Source of the DNA: Thermocaproicibacter sp036844765
GTDB lineage: Bacteria; Bacillota; Clostridia; Oscillospirales; Acutalibacteraceae
Assembly: GCA_036844765.1 (NCBI GenBank)
Contig: DAIUFE010000001.1
Location: 62,001-126,000 of the forward strand
Direction of reading: 5' to 3'
Length of the DNA: 64,000 nucleotides
The notes beneath the pieces were generated by a model, which made no database searches, was not told the origin of the DNA, and saw nothing but the letters and a program-made list of their open reading frames with translations. The translations under genes were made by a program, and so were the position numbers. Position 1 is the first letter of the stretch; every line of letters starts with the position of its first letter. Shown piece by piece: positions 26,213-34,584 of the stretch.

Positions 26213-26332
26213 CGTTCTGTCACCTCGTTTTTATTCTGAAGTTTTTTCTCAAAATTATTCGTCGCTTTGGTCGCGGCGCGGCTAATATTTTCCCGTTCCC
26301 CACACAGAATAACCAGGGACGGGGGAATGAGA

Positions 26333-27328
26333 ATGAACAAATTCGGAATGCTGTTCGCCGCGACGGGCGTCGCGCTCGCGGCGATCCTGACGGCCGGCCG
26401 GCTGGTGACGGGCTCCATGGTCCGGGTGACGGCGGTCAAAATGACTCCCAGCACGGCGGAAAATACGGTCGTCTGCTCGGGAAAAATCGAGTCGATGGAC
26501 GCCAGAAGCGTCTATCCATCCTGCAACGCGACGACGCGGCAGGTCTATGTCAGGGAAGGGGACAGGGTTTCCGCCGGCCAGGTCCTGATGAAGGTTACGC
26601 CGCTGGCCGGTTTGGCCGGCTCGCAGCCGTCTTACGAGGACGCCTACGGCGCCTATTCCGCATACTTAAACCAATCGGCCTCCTCCCTTCCTTTCCCATC
26701 GGGAAGCGGCGCCGGAAACGGGGAAACGGCCGTCGTCGCCCCGATCAGCGGCACCGTGGAATCGCTTGCGGCCGCGGGGGAAGGGGAATACCTTTCCGCC
26801 GATAAGCCGGCCGTGGTGATCCGGAACAGCCAGGACGTCCAGGTCCGGGTGCAGGTGGGGGAATCGCAGGCGGCGGAGCTGAAAACAGGGCAGAAGGCTC
26901 GGGTCTCCGGGGTCGGGTTCCAATCGGTCTATGACGGCACGGTCGATTCCATCGCCGCGGAAGCCAAGCAGCAGATCACCGCCACGGGACAGGAAACGAT
27001 CGTCGAAACCGTCGTCAAAATCAAAGACCCCGGCCCGGACATCAAGCCCGGTTTTTCGGCAAAGGTCTCCATCACCGTTTCGGACAGCAAAAACGTGCTG
27101 ATCGTCCCCTATGAGGCCGTGCGGGCGGACGACGACGGAAACGAGTACGTGTTTCTCGCGGTCCGGGGGAAAGCCGTCAAAACGCCCGTGACCACCGGGA
27201 GGGAATTCGACAGCGGGTTCGAGATCAAGAGCGGCGTCTCGGCGGATGACGCGGTGATCCTGGAGCCGGACGCCGTTTCCGACGGAACCCGCATCCTGAC
27301 GGCCTACCGGAAGGCGGGGGATCTTTAA
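26333..27328 (+). CDS. MacA/HlyD-type membrane fusion protein
   Basis: The 331-residue protein has one N-terminal membrane segment, a lipoyl-like half (VYVREGDRVSAGQVLMKV), no long coiled coil, a second lipoyl half (VVAPISGTVESL) and a beta-barrel with VPYEAV. This is the shape of periplasmic-adaptor-like subunits found in Gram-positive ABC efflux systems. The ATG at 26333 is preferred because GGGGG is 7 bases ahead; the ATG at 26327 is too close. The permease gene follows after one base. Confidence 0.85.
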   Translation: MNKFGMLFAATGVALAAILTAGRLVTGSMVRVTAVKMTPSTAENTVVCSGKIESMDARSVYPSCNATTRQVYVREGDRVSAGQVLMKVTPLAGLAGSQPSYEDAYGAYSAYLNQSASSLPFPSGSGAGNGETAVVAPISGTVESLAAAGEGEYLSADKPAVVIRNSQDVQVRVQVGESQAAELKTGQKARVSGVGFQSVYDGTVDSIAAEAKQQITATGQETIVETVVKIKDPGPDIKPGFSAKVSITVSDSKNVLIVPYEAVRADDDGNEYVFLAVRGKAVKTPVTTGREFDSGFEIKSGVSADDAVILEPDAVSDGTRILTAYRKAGDL

Positions 27329-27329
27329 G

Positions 27330-28517
27330 GTGATGGACTTTGCCAAATCCGCCTTCCGCAACCTCGGGCGAAAGCGGGGCAGAACGGCACTCACCGTGCT
27401 GGGCATCGCCATCGGCGTGGCCTCGGTGGTCCTTGTGGCGAACATCAGCCAGAGCGGCATCGGCGCGGTCACCAACGAGCTGGAGAGCCTGGGCCTGAGC
27501 GGGCTGACCGTCTCGACCTCCCAGAACGCCGAGGCCGTCTCGCTGAACGAGAACGATCTCTCGCTGATCCGGAAGCTCGGTCCGGTGGAACAGGCGGCGC
27601 CCGTTCTGATGGCCTCTTCGCAGGTCGCTGTCCGGGGCGCGGACCAGCAGGCGGTGCTGTGGGGGATCGATTCCAACGCCGGCGAGATCATTTCCCTGAA
27701 GCCCCTTTACGGCAGGCTGCTGGACAAAAAGGATGTCCTCACCGGGGCGAACGTCTGCCTGGTGGATGAAAACCTCGCTAAAAAAATATATTTCAGAAGC
27801 AATATCGTCGGGAAGAAACTCTCCCTCCTCTGCGGGAATTCGCGGCAGGAATTCACGGTCGCGGGCGTGATCAAAACGGGAACCGGCCTTCTGCAGAACC
27901 TGATCGGGGATTATATCCCGACTTTCATCTACGTGCCGTACACGACGATCCAGGCCGCCACGCAGCGGAGCGACTACGACCAGATTGCGGTCCGGATCAG
28001 AAGCGGAGGCAACGCCGAGAATATCGGCCGGCTGATCGTCAACCGGCTCAATGCCGTCAACGGGACGTCGGATGCTTTTCTGTCCAACAACCTGGCCAAG
28101 CAGAAGGACGGGCTTCTGCACGTGCTGGACCTGGTCACGCTGATCCTCTCGGCCGTAGGGGCGGTTTCGCTTTTGGTCTCCGGGCTGAGCATCATGACGG
28201 TCATGCTCGTTTCGGTGCACGAGCGCACCCGGGAGATCGGCATCAAAAAGGCGCTGGGGGCCACGCGGGGCGCGATCATGACGGAGTTTCTGTGCGAGGC
28301 GGTGATGATCTCGCTGATCGGCTGCGCGATCGGCCTTGCGGTCGGCTTTCTGGTTTCCGTTCTGGGCGCGCAATACTTTCACACCGCGCTCACCGTGCGG
28401 TCGGACATCGTGCTGATGGCGGCGGGCTTTGCCGTCCTTTCGGGGACGGTTTTCGGGGTGTATCCGGCGTCGCAGGCGGCGCGGATGAAGCCCGTGGACG
28501 CGCTCCGGCAGGAATAG
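27330..28517 (+). CDS. MacB-like ABC transporter permease (FtsX domain)
   Basis: The 395-residue protein has an N-terminal membrane segment and a large extracytoplasmic MacB_PCD-type domain (about 45-270), followed by three C-terminal membrane helices of the FtsX type (MLVSVHERTREIGIKKALGA). It should move a substrate with the upstream adaptor and an ATPase, but no ATPase is next to it. The start is GTG at 27330 (ATG at 27333 is equally possible). A strong hairpin follows. Confidence 0.85.
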   Translation: MMDFAKSAFRNLGRKRGRTALTVLGIAIGVASVVLVANISQSGIGAVTNELESLGLSGLTVSTSQNAEAVSLNENDLSLIRKLGPVEQAAPVLMASSQVAVRGADQQAVLWGIDSNAGEIISLKPLYGRLLDKKDVLTGANVCLVDENLAKKIYFRSNIVGKKLSLLCGNSRQEFTVAGVIKTGTGLLQNLIGDYIPTFIYVPYTTIQAATQRSDYDQIAVRIRSGGNAENIGRLIVNRLNAVNGTSDAFLSNNLAKQKDGLLHVLDLVTLILSAVGAVSLLVSGLSIMTVMLVSVHERTREIGIKKALGATRGAIMTEFLCEAVMISLIGCAIGLAVGFLVSVLGAQYFHTALTVRSDIVLMAAGFAVLSGTVFGVYPASQAARMKPVDALRQE

Positions 28518-28530
28518 GCGCCGTTGCGGT

Positions 28531-28567
28531 AGAAGGCGGGGAGTGCTCTTGACACTTCCCGCCTTCT
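28531..28567 (+). terminator. Long hairpin after the MacB-like gene
   Basis: A 15-bp stem with one G-T wobble (28531-28545 with 28553-28567) closes a 7-nt loop just after the permease stop. No T-run follows, so termination efficiency is uncertain. The -35 box of the promoter at 28549 is inside it. Confidence 0.5.
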
Positions 28568-28577
28568 CGCTTATAAT
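28549..28577 (+). promoter_or_regulatory. Consensus promoter with no gene directly downstream
   Basis: A perfect TTGACA (28549-28554) and perfect TATAAT (28572-28577) are separated by 17 bases. The only plus-strand gene downstream is the recombinase at 29185; between them the transcript would be antisense to ogt. Confidence 0.65.
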
Positions 28578-28578
28578 A

Positions 28579-28610
28579 TAATTATACAAAATGAATATTT
28601 TGTATAATTA
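28579..28610. repeat. 32-bp perfect palindrome (operator-like)
   Basis: Two 14-base arms (28579-28592 and 28597-28610) with a GAAT centre are exact inverted copies, starting two bases after the -10 box at 28572. It is AT-rich and has no terminator features, so it looks like a repressor-binding site. AAGGGGAGG follows at 28610-28618, but no start codon comes after it. Confidence 0.65.
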
Positions 28611-28624
28611 AGGGGAGGAACCGC

Positions 28625-29116
28625 TCACGGCGCCTTCCGGCCGCGGCGTTCCATTCCGATCAAGGCCCGTTTGACGGACGGCCCTCCGAAGCTGTATTGC
28701 CCGATCGAGCCGTCCTTACGGATCACCCGGTGGCACGGGATCAGGAACGGCAGCGGATTCTTCGCGACGGCCGTTCCGACCGCGCGGACGCTGCGGCATC
28801 CGACGGCTTGTGCCAGCTCGCTGTAAGAAACGGTGGCGCCGTACGGAACTTTCCGCAGTGCGCGCCAGACGGATACGCAGAGAGGATTTCCGTCCAGCCG
28901 GACCGGGATCTCAAACTCCGTCCGGCGGCCTCGCAGATATTCCCGGATCTGCCGGACCGTATCCCGGCAGACCGGGCAGTCGGATTCCGGTCCGTCGCTC
29001 CGGTCCGCCGCAGCCTTTTCGGAGAGCAGCCGGAGCGACACGACCTCCCGGCCGGTGCAGGTTAGTTCCAGCGTGCCGATATCGGTGCGGAAACGGATGC
29101 TGTGAAACTGTTTCAT
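28625..29116 (-). CDS. ogt: Methylated-DNA-[protein]-cysteine S-methyltransferase
   Basis: Ogt removes methyl groups from O6-methylguanine in DNA in a suicide reaction. The 163-residue protein has the active-site motif PCHR with C128 and the C-terminal block SIGQYSFGG. An N-terminal domain of about 75 residues precedes it. The gene is alone on the minus strand and starts back to back with the recombinase gene. Confidence 0.95.
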   Translation of the reverse strand: MKQFHSIRFRTDIGTLELTCTGREVVSLRLLSEKAAADRSDGPESDCPVCRDTVRQIREYLRGRRTEFEIPVRLDGNPLCVSVWRALRKVPYGATVSYSELAQAVGCRSVRAVGTAVAKNPLPFLIPCHRVIRKDGSIGQYSFGGPSVKRALIGMERRGRKAP

Positions 29117-29184
29117 GAGTTCTCTTCCCTTCTGTTTTACATACGACTGTGAGAAACAAAAAGCACTCAGAAAGGGCGGTCGAA

Positions 29185-30228
29185 ATGAAACCCGAGCTTT
29201 TGGCGGAAGCGCCCCCGGTCCTGCGGGAATTTCTCGGATATATCGGCACCATCAAAGGAAAATCCCCGAAGACCGTGGAGGAATACTACCTCGATCTGCG
29301 CACGTTTTTCCGCTATATCAAAAAAAGCCGCGGCCTCGTCCCTCCGGAAACGGACTTTGAAGCCGTCGGCATCGCAGACATCGACCTCGACCTGATCAAG
29401 ACCATCGACCTGACCCAGGTGTTCGAGTATATGAATTTTTTAAGCACGGAGCGGAAAAACGGCGCGGATACCCGCTCCCGGAAAGTCGCGAGCCTGCGCA
29501 GCTTTTTCCGGTACCTGACCGCCAAGACGGGAAAGCTGAAAACCAACCCGGTGGAGGAACTGGAAACGCCCAAGCTGAAAAAATCGCTGCCCAAATTCCT
29601 GACGCTGGAGCAGAGCATCGAGCTGCTCTCCGCCGCCGAGGGCGCGCGGGACTACTGCATCCTCGTCCTTTTTTTGAACTGCGGCATGCGGCTTTCCGAG
29701 CTGGTCGGGCTGAACCTCAGCGATATCCGCCTGCGCGAAGGCACCATGAAAATCACCGGCAAGGGCAACAAGGAGCGGATCGTCTATCTGAACGACGCCT
29801 GCCTGGCCGCGCTCCGCAGCTATCTTGCCGTGCGGCCGAAGGACGGCCTGCTCGACCGGAACGCCCTGTTCATCAGCAAGCAGAGGAAACGGATCAGCCC
29901 GAAAACGGTGCAGTATCTGGTCAAGAAATACCTGGGCCGCATCGGCCTGGGCGGGCGCGGATATTCGGTCCACAAGCTGAGGCACACGGCCGCCACCCTG
30001 ATGTACCAGCAGGGGCACGTGGATATCCGGGTTCTCAAAGACATCCTCGGGCACCAAAACCTCGGCACCACCGAAATCTACACCCACGTTTCCAGCGAGC
30101 AGATGGCGCGCGCGGCCCAGGCGAATCCGCTGGCCAAAATCCGCCGCCGGAAAGCGGCGGGCCCCGCCTCGGACCCCGCCGGGCGGGACGACAAAGACAA
30201 GAATACCGAAAAAGAGGGGAAAAAGTGA
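29185..30228 (+). CDS. Tyrosine recombinase, XerC/XerD-like (347 residues)
   Basis: The protein has an N-terminal SAM-like core-binding domain and a C-terminal catalytic domain with the tetrad R (GMRLSELVGLN), K (GKGNKERIV), HKLRHT, H (LGHQNLGTT) and Y in EIYTH. It is longer than canonical XerC or XerD, with an N-terminal insertion (about 45-65) and a basic tail after residue 320. It could act in dimer resolution with the XerD-like protein or be a separate integrase-type enzyme; no attachment site or element boundary was seen. The ATG at 29185 follows GGGCGG. Confidence 0.88.
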   Translation: MKPELLAEAPPVLREFLGYIGTIKGKSPKTVEEYYLDLRTFFRYIKKSRGLVPPETDFEAVGIADIDLDLIKTIDLTQVFEYMNFLSTERKNGADTRSRKVASLRSFFRYLTAKTGKLKTNPVEELETPKLKKSLPKFLTLEQSIELLSAAEGARDYCILVLFLNCGMRLSELVGLNLSDIRLREGTMKITGKGNKERIVYLNDACLAALRSYLAVRPKDGLLDRNALFISKQRKRISPKTVQYLVKKYLGRIGLGGRGYSVHKLRHTAATLMYQQGHVDIRVLKDILGHQNLGTTEIYTHVSSEQMARAAQANPLAKIRRRKAAGPASDPAGRDDKDKNTEKEGKK

Positions 30229-30235
30229 CGGGCCG

Positions 30236-31081
30236 TCATTTCTGGCTGTCCGTAAACGTGGGCTCCTCTGCGTCCTGATCCGCGCCCTGCAGCCGCTTCT
30301 TCTCCGCTTCCTGCTTTTTGTAGGGCTGGATCATCATCTTGTCGATCAGCGGATAGACCGCAAAATTGACCAGGAAGGAGCAGTAGGCAAACAGGAGGAA
30401 CACCGCGAAAAGAATGGCGAGCAGGATCGTCAGGACCATGATCTGCGCGAGATACAGCACCAGGACCAGCAAGGCGAGCAGCACGGTGACCAGCAGGTTC
30501 CGCCACAGGCCGAGGATCGCGAAAATCAGCGCGTTTTTATAGACCTGTCTGAGGCCCAGGTCGAAGGTGACGAGCATTACCGGCACATAATACTGGCCGA
30601 ACAGCAGCAGCACCGAGACCGCGACGCAGACGGCGGCCGCCACCATGAACAGCCCGTTGTCCGCGCCGTTCTGCCAGTAAAACGGGATGGAATAGCTCAG
30701 GACCATGGCGACCGCGTAGCACAGCGCGCCGTTGATCAGGAACGCCTTCCAGTTGCCCTTCACCGCGTCCATGAAATCCGAGAGGATAAACGCGTGCTCT
30801 TCCCGCACGTAATTCCGGGTGACGAAGGTCAGGCCGGCAACGAAGGGCGACAGCAGGATCACGGGGAGCAGCACGACCGGCGTGAACGTCGTCTTGGAGT
30901 TGATCCAGAACACGAGAAAAACGACGACTGCCGTCGGGATGCAAAACAGGAGATTCAGCTTGATCAGGTCGAAGAATTTGCGGCCCAGGATGGTGAAGAA
31001 CCGCGGCACGGCCTTCTGCGGCGGCGCGTTTTTGGGGACGCCGGGGCCGGGGCGGTCGTAATTCATACTGAAGAGACCCAA
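30236..31081 (-). CDS. YesL/DUF624-like polytopic membrane protein
   Basis: The 281-residue protein has about six membrane segments and the DUF624 look (TRNYVREEHAFILSDFMDAVKGNWK). Its role is unknown. The best-supported start is TTG at 31081 with GGAG ten bases upstream; the ATG at 31066 has no SD but overlaps the stop of a 7-codon reading frame. It lies between the two recombinase genes and follows xerD by 13 bases on the same strand. Confidence 0.78.
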   Translation of the reverse strand: MGLFSMNYDRPGPGVPKNAPPQKAVPRFFTILGRKFFDLIKLNLLFCIPTAVVVFLVFWINSKTTFTPVVLLPVILLSPFVAGLTFVTRNYVREEHAFILSDFMDAVKGNWKAFLINGALCYAVAMVLSYSIPFYWQNGADNGLFMVAAAVCVAVSVLLLFGQYYVPVMLVTFDLGLRQVYKNALIFAILGLWRNLLVTVLLALLVLVLYLAQIMVLTILLAILFAVFLLFAYCSFLVNFAVYPLIDKMMIQPYKKQEAEKKRLQGADQDAEEPTFTDSQK

Positions 31082-31094
31082 AGCATCGTCACTC

Positions 31095-31988
31095 CTAACT
31101 CAATTTTGCACGGGGATGGCACTGATTGTAGACTTCCTTGAAATGGTCGTTCAGCAGATGCGCGTAAACCTGGGTGGAGGAAATGTCGGCGTGCCCCAGC
31201 ATCGCCTGAAGATCCTTGAGCGCCGCGCCGTTTTCCAGCAGATGAAGCGCAAACGAATGGCGCAGCGTGTGCGGCGTGATCTCCTTGACGATCTTCGCCC
31301 GGCCCGCGTAAAGCTTCACGATCTTCCAGAACCCCTGCCGCGTGAGGCGGCAGCCGTTCCGGTTGACGAACAGGGCCTGTCCCCCCTCTGGGGAAACCAT
31401 CTGCGAGCGGACGCGCAGCATATAATCGGAGACCGCGGCGACGGCGGTCGGGTGGATCGGAACGACCCGGTGCGACCTTCCTCCGCAGCAGGAAAGCCGG
31501 CCCGAACGGATATCGACATCCTCGACGTTGAGCTCGACCAGCTCCGAGACGCGCAGGCCGGTGGCGTAGAGGAGCTCCAGCATCGCTTTGTCTCGGCAGC
31601 CCTTCAACTCCGAGGGATCCGGCTGCGCGAGCAGCAGCTCGATCTCTTTGCCGCTGAGGATCTGGGGGGCCTTTTTCGGCACTTTCTGGAGCTTGACCGA
31701 CTTTGCAGGATTGATACCCGCCTGGCCGCCGGCCATCAGGAATCGGTAAAAGCAGCGGAGCGAAGCGACGTTCCGCACCAGCGTGGCGCCGGACCGGTTC
31801 AGGCTTTTCAGATAGTCGATGTATTCGCCGATCTCTGCGGCAGAAACGCCGGCGGGGTCGCGCGCGCCGTTCCGGTCCGTGAACCGAAGGAAATTCCTCA
31901 CGTCGCGGACATAGGAAGCCACCGTGTTCCGGGAAGCCGCCTTCCGTTTCGTGAGATAGTCCTCAAATTCCGCACCGTAATCCCTCAT
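31095..31988 (-). CDS. xerD: Tyrosine recombinase XerD
   Basis: XerD with XerC resolves chromosome dimers at dif. The 297-residue length is exactly that of the family. Catalytic residues are visible: R in TGLRVSELV, HTLRHSFALHLL, LGHADISST and Y in VYAHL. The ATG at 31988 has a GGGGAAA SD; the longer reading frame upstream lies within spoIIM. It follows spoIIM by 20 bases, a neighbourhood also known from Bacillus. Confidence 0.93.
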   Translation of the reverse strand: MRDYGAEFEDYLTKRKAASRNTVASYVRDVRNFLRFTDRNGARDPAGVSAAEIGEYIDYLKSLNRSGATLVRNVASLRCFYRFLMAGGQAGINPAKSVKLQKVPKKAPQILSGKEIELLLAQPDPSELKGCRDKAMLELLYATGLRVSELVELNVEDVDIRSGRLSCCGGRSHRVVPIHPTAVAAVSDYMLRVRSQMVSPEGGQALFVNRNGCRLTRQGFWKIVKLYAGRAKIVKEITPHTLRHSFALHLLENGAALKDLQAMLGHADISSTQVYAHLLNDHFKEVYNQCHPRAKLS

Positions 31989-32008
31989 TCGGATTTCCCC
32001 TTTGCTCG

Positions 32009-32665
32009 TTAAAAAGAAAACAGGCCGCCGAAGCACACCGAGAACACCAGATCCAGCAGCGCCCCGGCGCAGGCGACCGCCAGCGCCGCCCCGAAGCGGA
32101 GAAAATAGCCGCGGATGCCGGAGGATTTTCCCTCCCCGCGGCTTTTCCCCGACGCGATCATGCGGGAAAACCGGATCCCCTCGAGAGACGCCATCAGGAT
32201 GGAAAGGCAGCATACGAAAGCGCCGGGCAGGATCACGGCCAGGTTATATAAAATACCCTTTCCGCCGTAGACGGCGTACAGATACCCCGACGTGAGCCCC
32301 AGACCGAAGCCGCGGAAAACCACCACGGCCGGGATGAAAAACGCTCCCCAGATCGAAAGGCCGCACAGAAAGCACGCGAGGATGAAGCAGAAGCTGGACG
32401 CGAAGGAGGCGGAAAACACCAGCAGGAACGGCTGGGTCGTCCGCGATTTGAAATTCCCGGCGAAAAGGAAGTCCAGTTGCTCGAGCGACCCATAGCCCGC
32501 GTTCCTGGCGTAGAGGGAACCCAGCGCCACCCCGGCCAGCAGCACCAGCGAAAGCAGAACCATGGCGCGGTTCCCGCGGGCGGCCCGCAGCACGGCCCCG
32601 GCCCATCCGTTCCCCGCGGAGAGAGCATGCCGGCGCCTCGGGCGGCTCACAATCACGACTCCCAT
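32009..32665 (-). CDS. spoIIM: Stage II sporulation protein M
   Basis: SpoIIM acts with SpoIID and SpoIIP in peptidoglycan remodelling during engulfment, in the mother-cell membrane. The 218-residue protein has about five membrane segments and the SpoIIM-typical GFGLGLTSGYLYAVYGGKG block. It starts MGVVIVSRP after AAGGG. A sigma-E-like -10 lies upstream. Confidence 0.9.
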   Translation of the reverse strand: MGVVIVSRPRRRHALSAGNGWAGAVLRAARGNRAMVLLSLVLLAGVALGSLYARNAGYGSLEQLDFLFAGNFKSRTTQPFLLVFSASFASSFCFILACFLCGLSIWGAFFIPAVVVFRGFGLGLTSGYLYAVYGGKGILYNLAVILPGAFVCCLSILMASLEGIRFSRMIASGKSRGEGKSSGIRGYFLRFGAALAVACAGALLDLVFSVCFGGLFSF

Positions 32666-32706
32666 CCAACCCTTCCCCCCACGAACATCTCAAAACATCT
32701 CAACAA

Positions 32707-32736
32707 AATGTATGTGGGACAAAGCGATTCTATTCC
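32707..32736 (-). promoter_or_regulatory. Possible sigma-E (mother-cell) promoter for spoIIM
   Basis: On the minus strand, CATACATT (32714-32707) matches the sigma-E -10 well, and GGAATAG (32736-32730) lies about 15 bases upstream as a weaker -35. Sigma-E control of spoIIM is known in Bacillus. The rest of the gap 32666-32918 shows nothing else I can name. Confidence 0.45.
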
Positions 32737-32918
32737 GTCGGGATCCTCCGCAGGAATGCTCCGGACCCGCCTTTGACGGGAGATAAATCTTATGGTAGTA
32801 CATTTTCCCCGGTGAATCAAGCCTAAAAAGAACCGCGGCCTATTTTCATGAGAAAGAGAAAAAAATCAGGCGGCGGATTGTGTAAATCTACAGATTTTTC
32901 GTCAAACCGACAAAAGTC

Positions 32919-34325
32919 TCAGGCGTTTGTTTTTTCCGGATTTTGCTTTTCGCTCCGGGGCGACTCGCCGGCCAGAGCAGCCTGAATCATCACGGCGCAC
33001 TCGACCCGCTTCTTTTCCAGGGCGCAGGAGATGCGGTGCGGCTTTTGAACGTCTCCCTCGTACTGCCAGTTGTTCGCGTTGCATCCGCCGCTGCAGTAGA
33101 ACTTGGCCCAGCAGCCGACGCATTTCGGCTTGGTGTAGACGTTGATCGCGGCAAAGCGGTCCCTCATCCCCGTATCGAACGAGCCGTCCAGAAGATTGCC
33201 CATTTTCCACTGCTCGTTCCCGACGAACTGATGGCAGGGATAGAGGTCGCCCGAAGGGGTCACGGCGACATATTCGTTGCCGCAGCTGCAGCCGCGCAGC
33301 CGCTTGATGACGCAGGGACCCTGGTCCAGGTCGATCATGAAGTGAAAGAAGTCGAAGCCCTTTCCCGCTTTTTTCCGCTCGATGACCAGGTCCGAAAGCC
33401 GGTCGTATTCCTCGAAGATCCTCGGCAGGTCTGTCTCCTGGATCGCGTAGTCCAGCCGGGCGTCGGACACGACCGGCTCCACGGAGATCCGGTCGAAGCC
33501 GAGGTCCAGCATCTTGCGCACGTCGTTCGTGAAATCGAGATTATAGCGGGAATAGGTGCCGCGTATGTAGTAGTCCTTCTCCTTCGGCCGGCGGGCCACC
33601 AGCTTCTGGAATCTCGGCACGATGGAATCGTAGCTCCCGCTGCCGTCCACCCGGACGCGCAGGCGGTCGTTGACCTCTTTCCGCCCGTCCAGCGAGAGGA
33701 TGCAGTTCGACATTTCCCGGTTGATGAAGTCGATGTTTTCGTCATTCAGCATCAGGCCGTTCGTCGTGACGGTGAAGCGGAAATTTTTGTTCCGTTTCTT
33801 TTCGAGGCTCCGCGCGTAGGCGACCGTGCGCCGGACCACGTCGAAATTCATCAGGGGTTCTCCGCCGAAAAAGTCCACCTCCAGATTGTGCCGGGGGCCC
33901 GAACGTTCCACGAGGAAGTCGATCGCGCGCCTGGCGACGTCGAACGGCATCAGCATGCGCGCGCCGCCGAAATCCCCCTGCGCCGCAAAGCAGTACCGGC
34001 ACCGCAGATTGCAGTCGTGGGCGACGTTCAGACACATGGATTTGATCGGAGCGCCCTTCAGCAGAGCCGCGAAGCGCCCGTACCCGTCGGGCGAAAAAAG
34101 CTGGCCCCCGCGGTACAGCGCCCGGAGCTCCCCGTACGCCTCCCGCAGCGTGTCTTCGGGAAAGCGGCGCTTCAGGGCATCCATCATCCCGCGGGGAGGC
34201 TCGTCCGGCACCGAGTCCTCAAGGTAATCCAGCATGGCGAACGGGGCTTCGCCGAAAAGGTGGACGGCCCCGCTGTTGGTATCCAGAACGATACGGTAGC
34301 CGTTCTGCGTATATTTGTGAATCAT
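32919..34325 (-). CDS. scfB: SCIFF peptide radical SAM maturase
   Basis: This enzyme makes thioether crosslinks in the SCIFF peptide. The 468-residue protein has a RiPP-recognition-like N-terminal region, the radical SAM motif CNLRCRYC (CxxxCxxC) and a Cys-rich C-terminal SPASM domain for auxiliary clusters (GCSCGNEY, CVGCWAKFYCSGGCNANNW). It is 75 bases downstream of the SCIFF gene on the same strand, with a 9-bp hairpin between them. The pairing is nearly universal in Clostridia; the final product's function is unknown. Confidence 0.96.
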   Translation of the reverse strand: MIHKYTQNGYRIVLDTNSGAVHLFGEAPFAMLDYLEDSVPDEPPRGMMDALKRRFPEDTLREAYGELRALYRGGQLFSPDGYGRFAALLKGAPIKSMCLNVAHDCNLRCRYCFAAQGDFGGARMLMPFDVARRAIDFLVERSGPRHNLEVDFFGGEPLMNFDVVRRTVAYARSLEKKRNKNFRFTVTTNGLMLNDENIDFINREMSNCILSLDGRKEVNDRLRVRVDGSGSYDSIVPRFQKLVARRPKEKDYYIRGTYSRYNLDFTNDVRKMLDLGFDRISVEPVVSDARLDYAIQETDLPRIFEEYDRLSDLVIERKKAGKGFDFFHFMIDLDQGPCVIKRLRGCSCGNEYVAVTPSGDLYPCHQFVGNEQWKMGNLLDGSFDTGMRDRFAAINVYTKPKCVGCWAKFYCSGGCNANNWQYEGDVQKPHRISCALEKKRVECAVMIQAALAGESPRSEKQNPEKTNA

Positions 34326-34357
34326 GGGATTTCAAATTCTCCAGACAAATAAAGAGT

Positions 34358-34380
34358 AAGGGACAGAAAACCTGTCCCTT
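34358..34380 (-). terminator. Intercistronic hairpin between scfA and scfB
   Basis: A 9-bp perfect stem (34358-34366 with 34372-34380) and 5-nt loop lie between the peptide gene and the maturase. The minus-strand tail is only T-rich, so it may act as a partial terminator or RNA-stability element, giving more peptide than maturase. Confidence 0.5.
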
Positions 34381-34400
34381 CCAAAAAAGAAAAACTCAGT

Positions 34401-34547
34401 TTACCGGTTGGTGTTTTCACACTTCTGGTTGGTGACCGTGCAGGAAGTCTTGCAGGCGGACTGGCAGGACGCCTGGCACTCGCCGCAGCCGCCTTTTTCC
34501 GCGCTTTCCTTCAGGGCGGCGCGATTCAGCGTTTTGATCTGCTTCAA
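34401..34547 (-). CDS. scfA: Six-cysteine SCIFF precursor peptide
   Basis: The 48-residue peptide is the substrate of the adjacent radical SAM maturase. It starts MKQIKTLNRAALKESAEKGG and has six Cys at positions 21, 24, 28, 32, 36 and 43 in the family's pattern. The start is TTG (34545-34547) with a perfect GGAGG 8 bases ahead. The crosslinks probably join Cys thiols to a nearby Thr. Confidence 0.96.
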   Translation of the reverse strand: MKQIKTLNRAALKESAEKGGCGECQASCQSACKTSCTVTNQKCENTNR

Positions 34548-34584
34548 TTTTTAAGCCTCCGTTTCCCATCAAGATGCAATCCAT

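Noticed and set aside
29185..31988. The two recombinases as part of a mobile element
   Set aside because: No att-like repeats, tRNA, cargo or composition change were seen; one of them is the normal XerD beside spoIIM.
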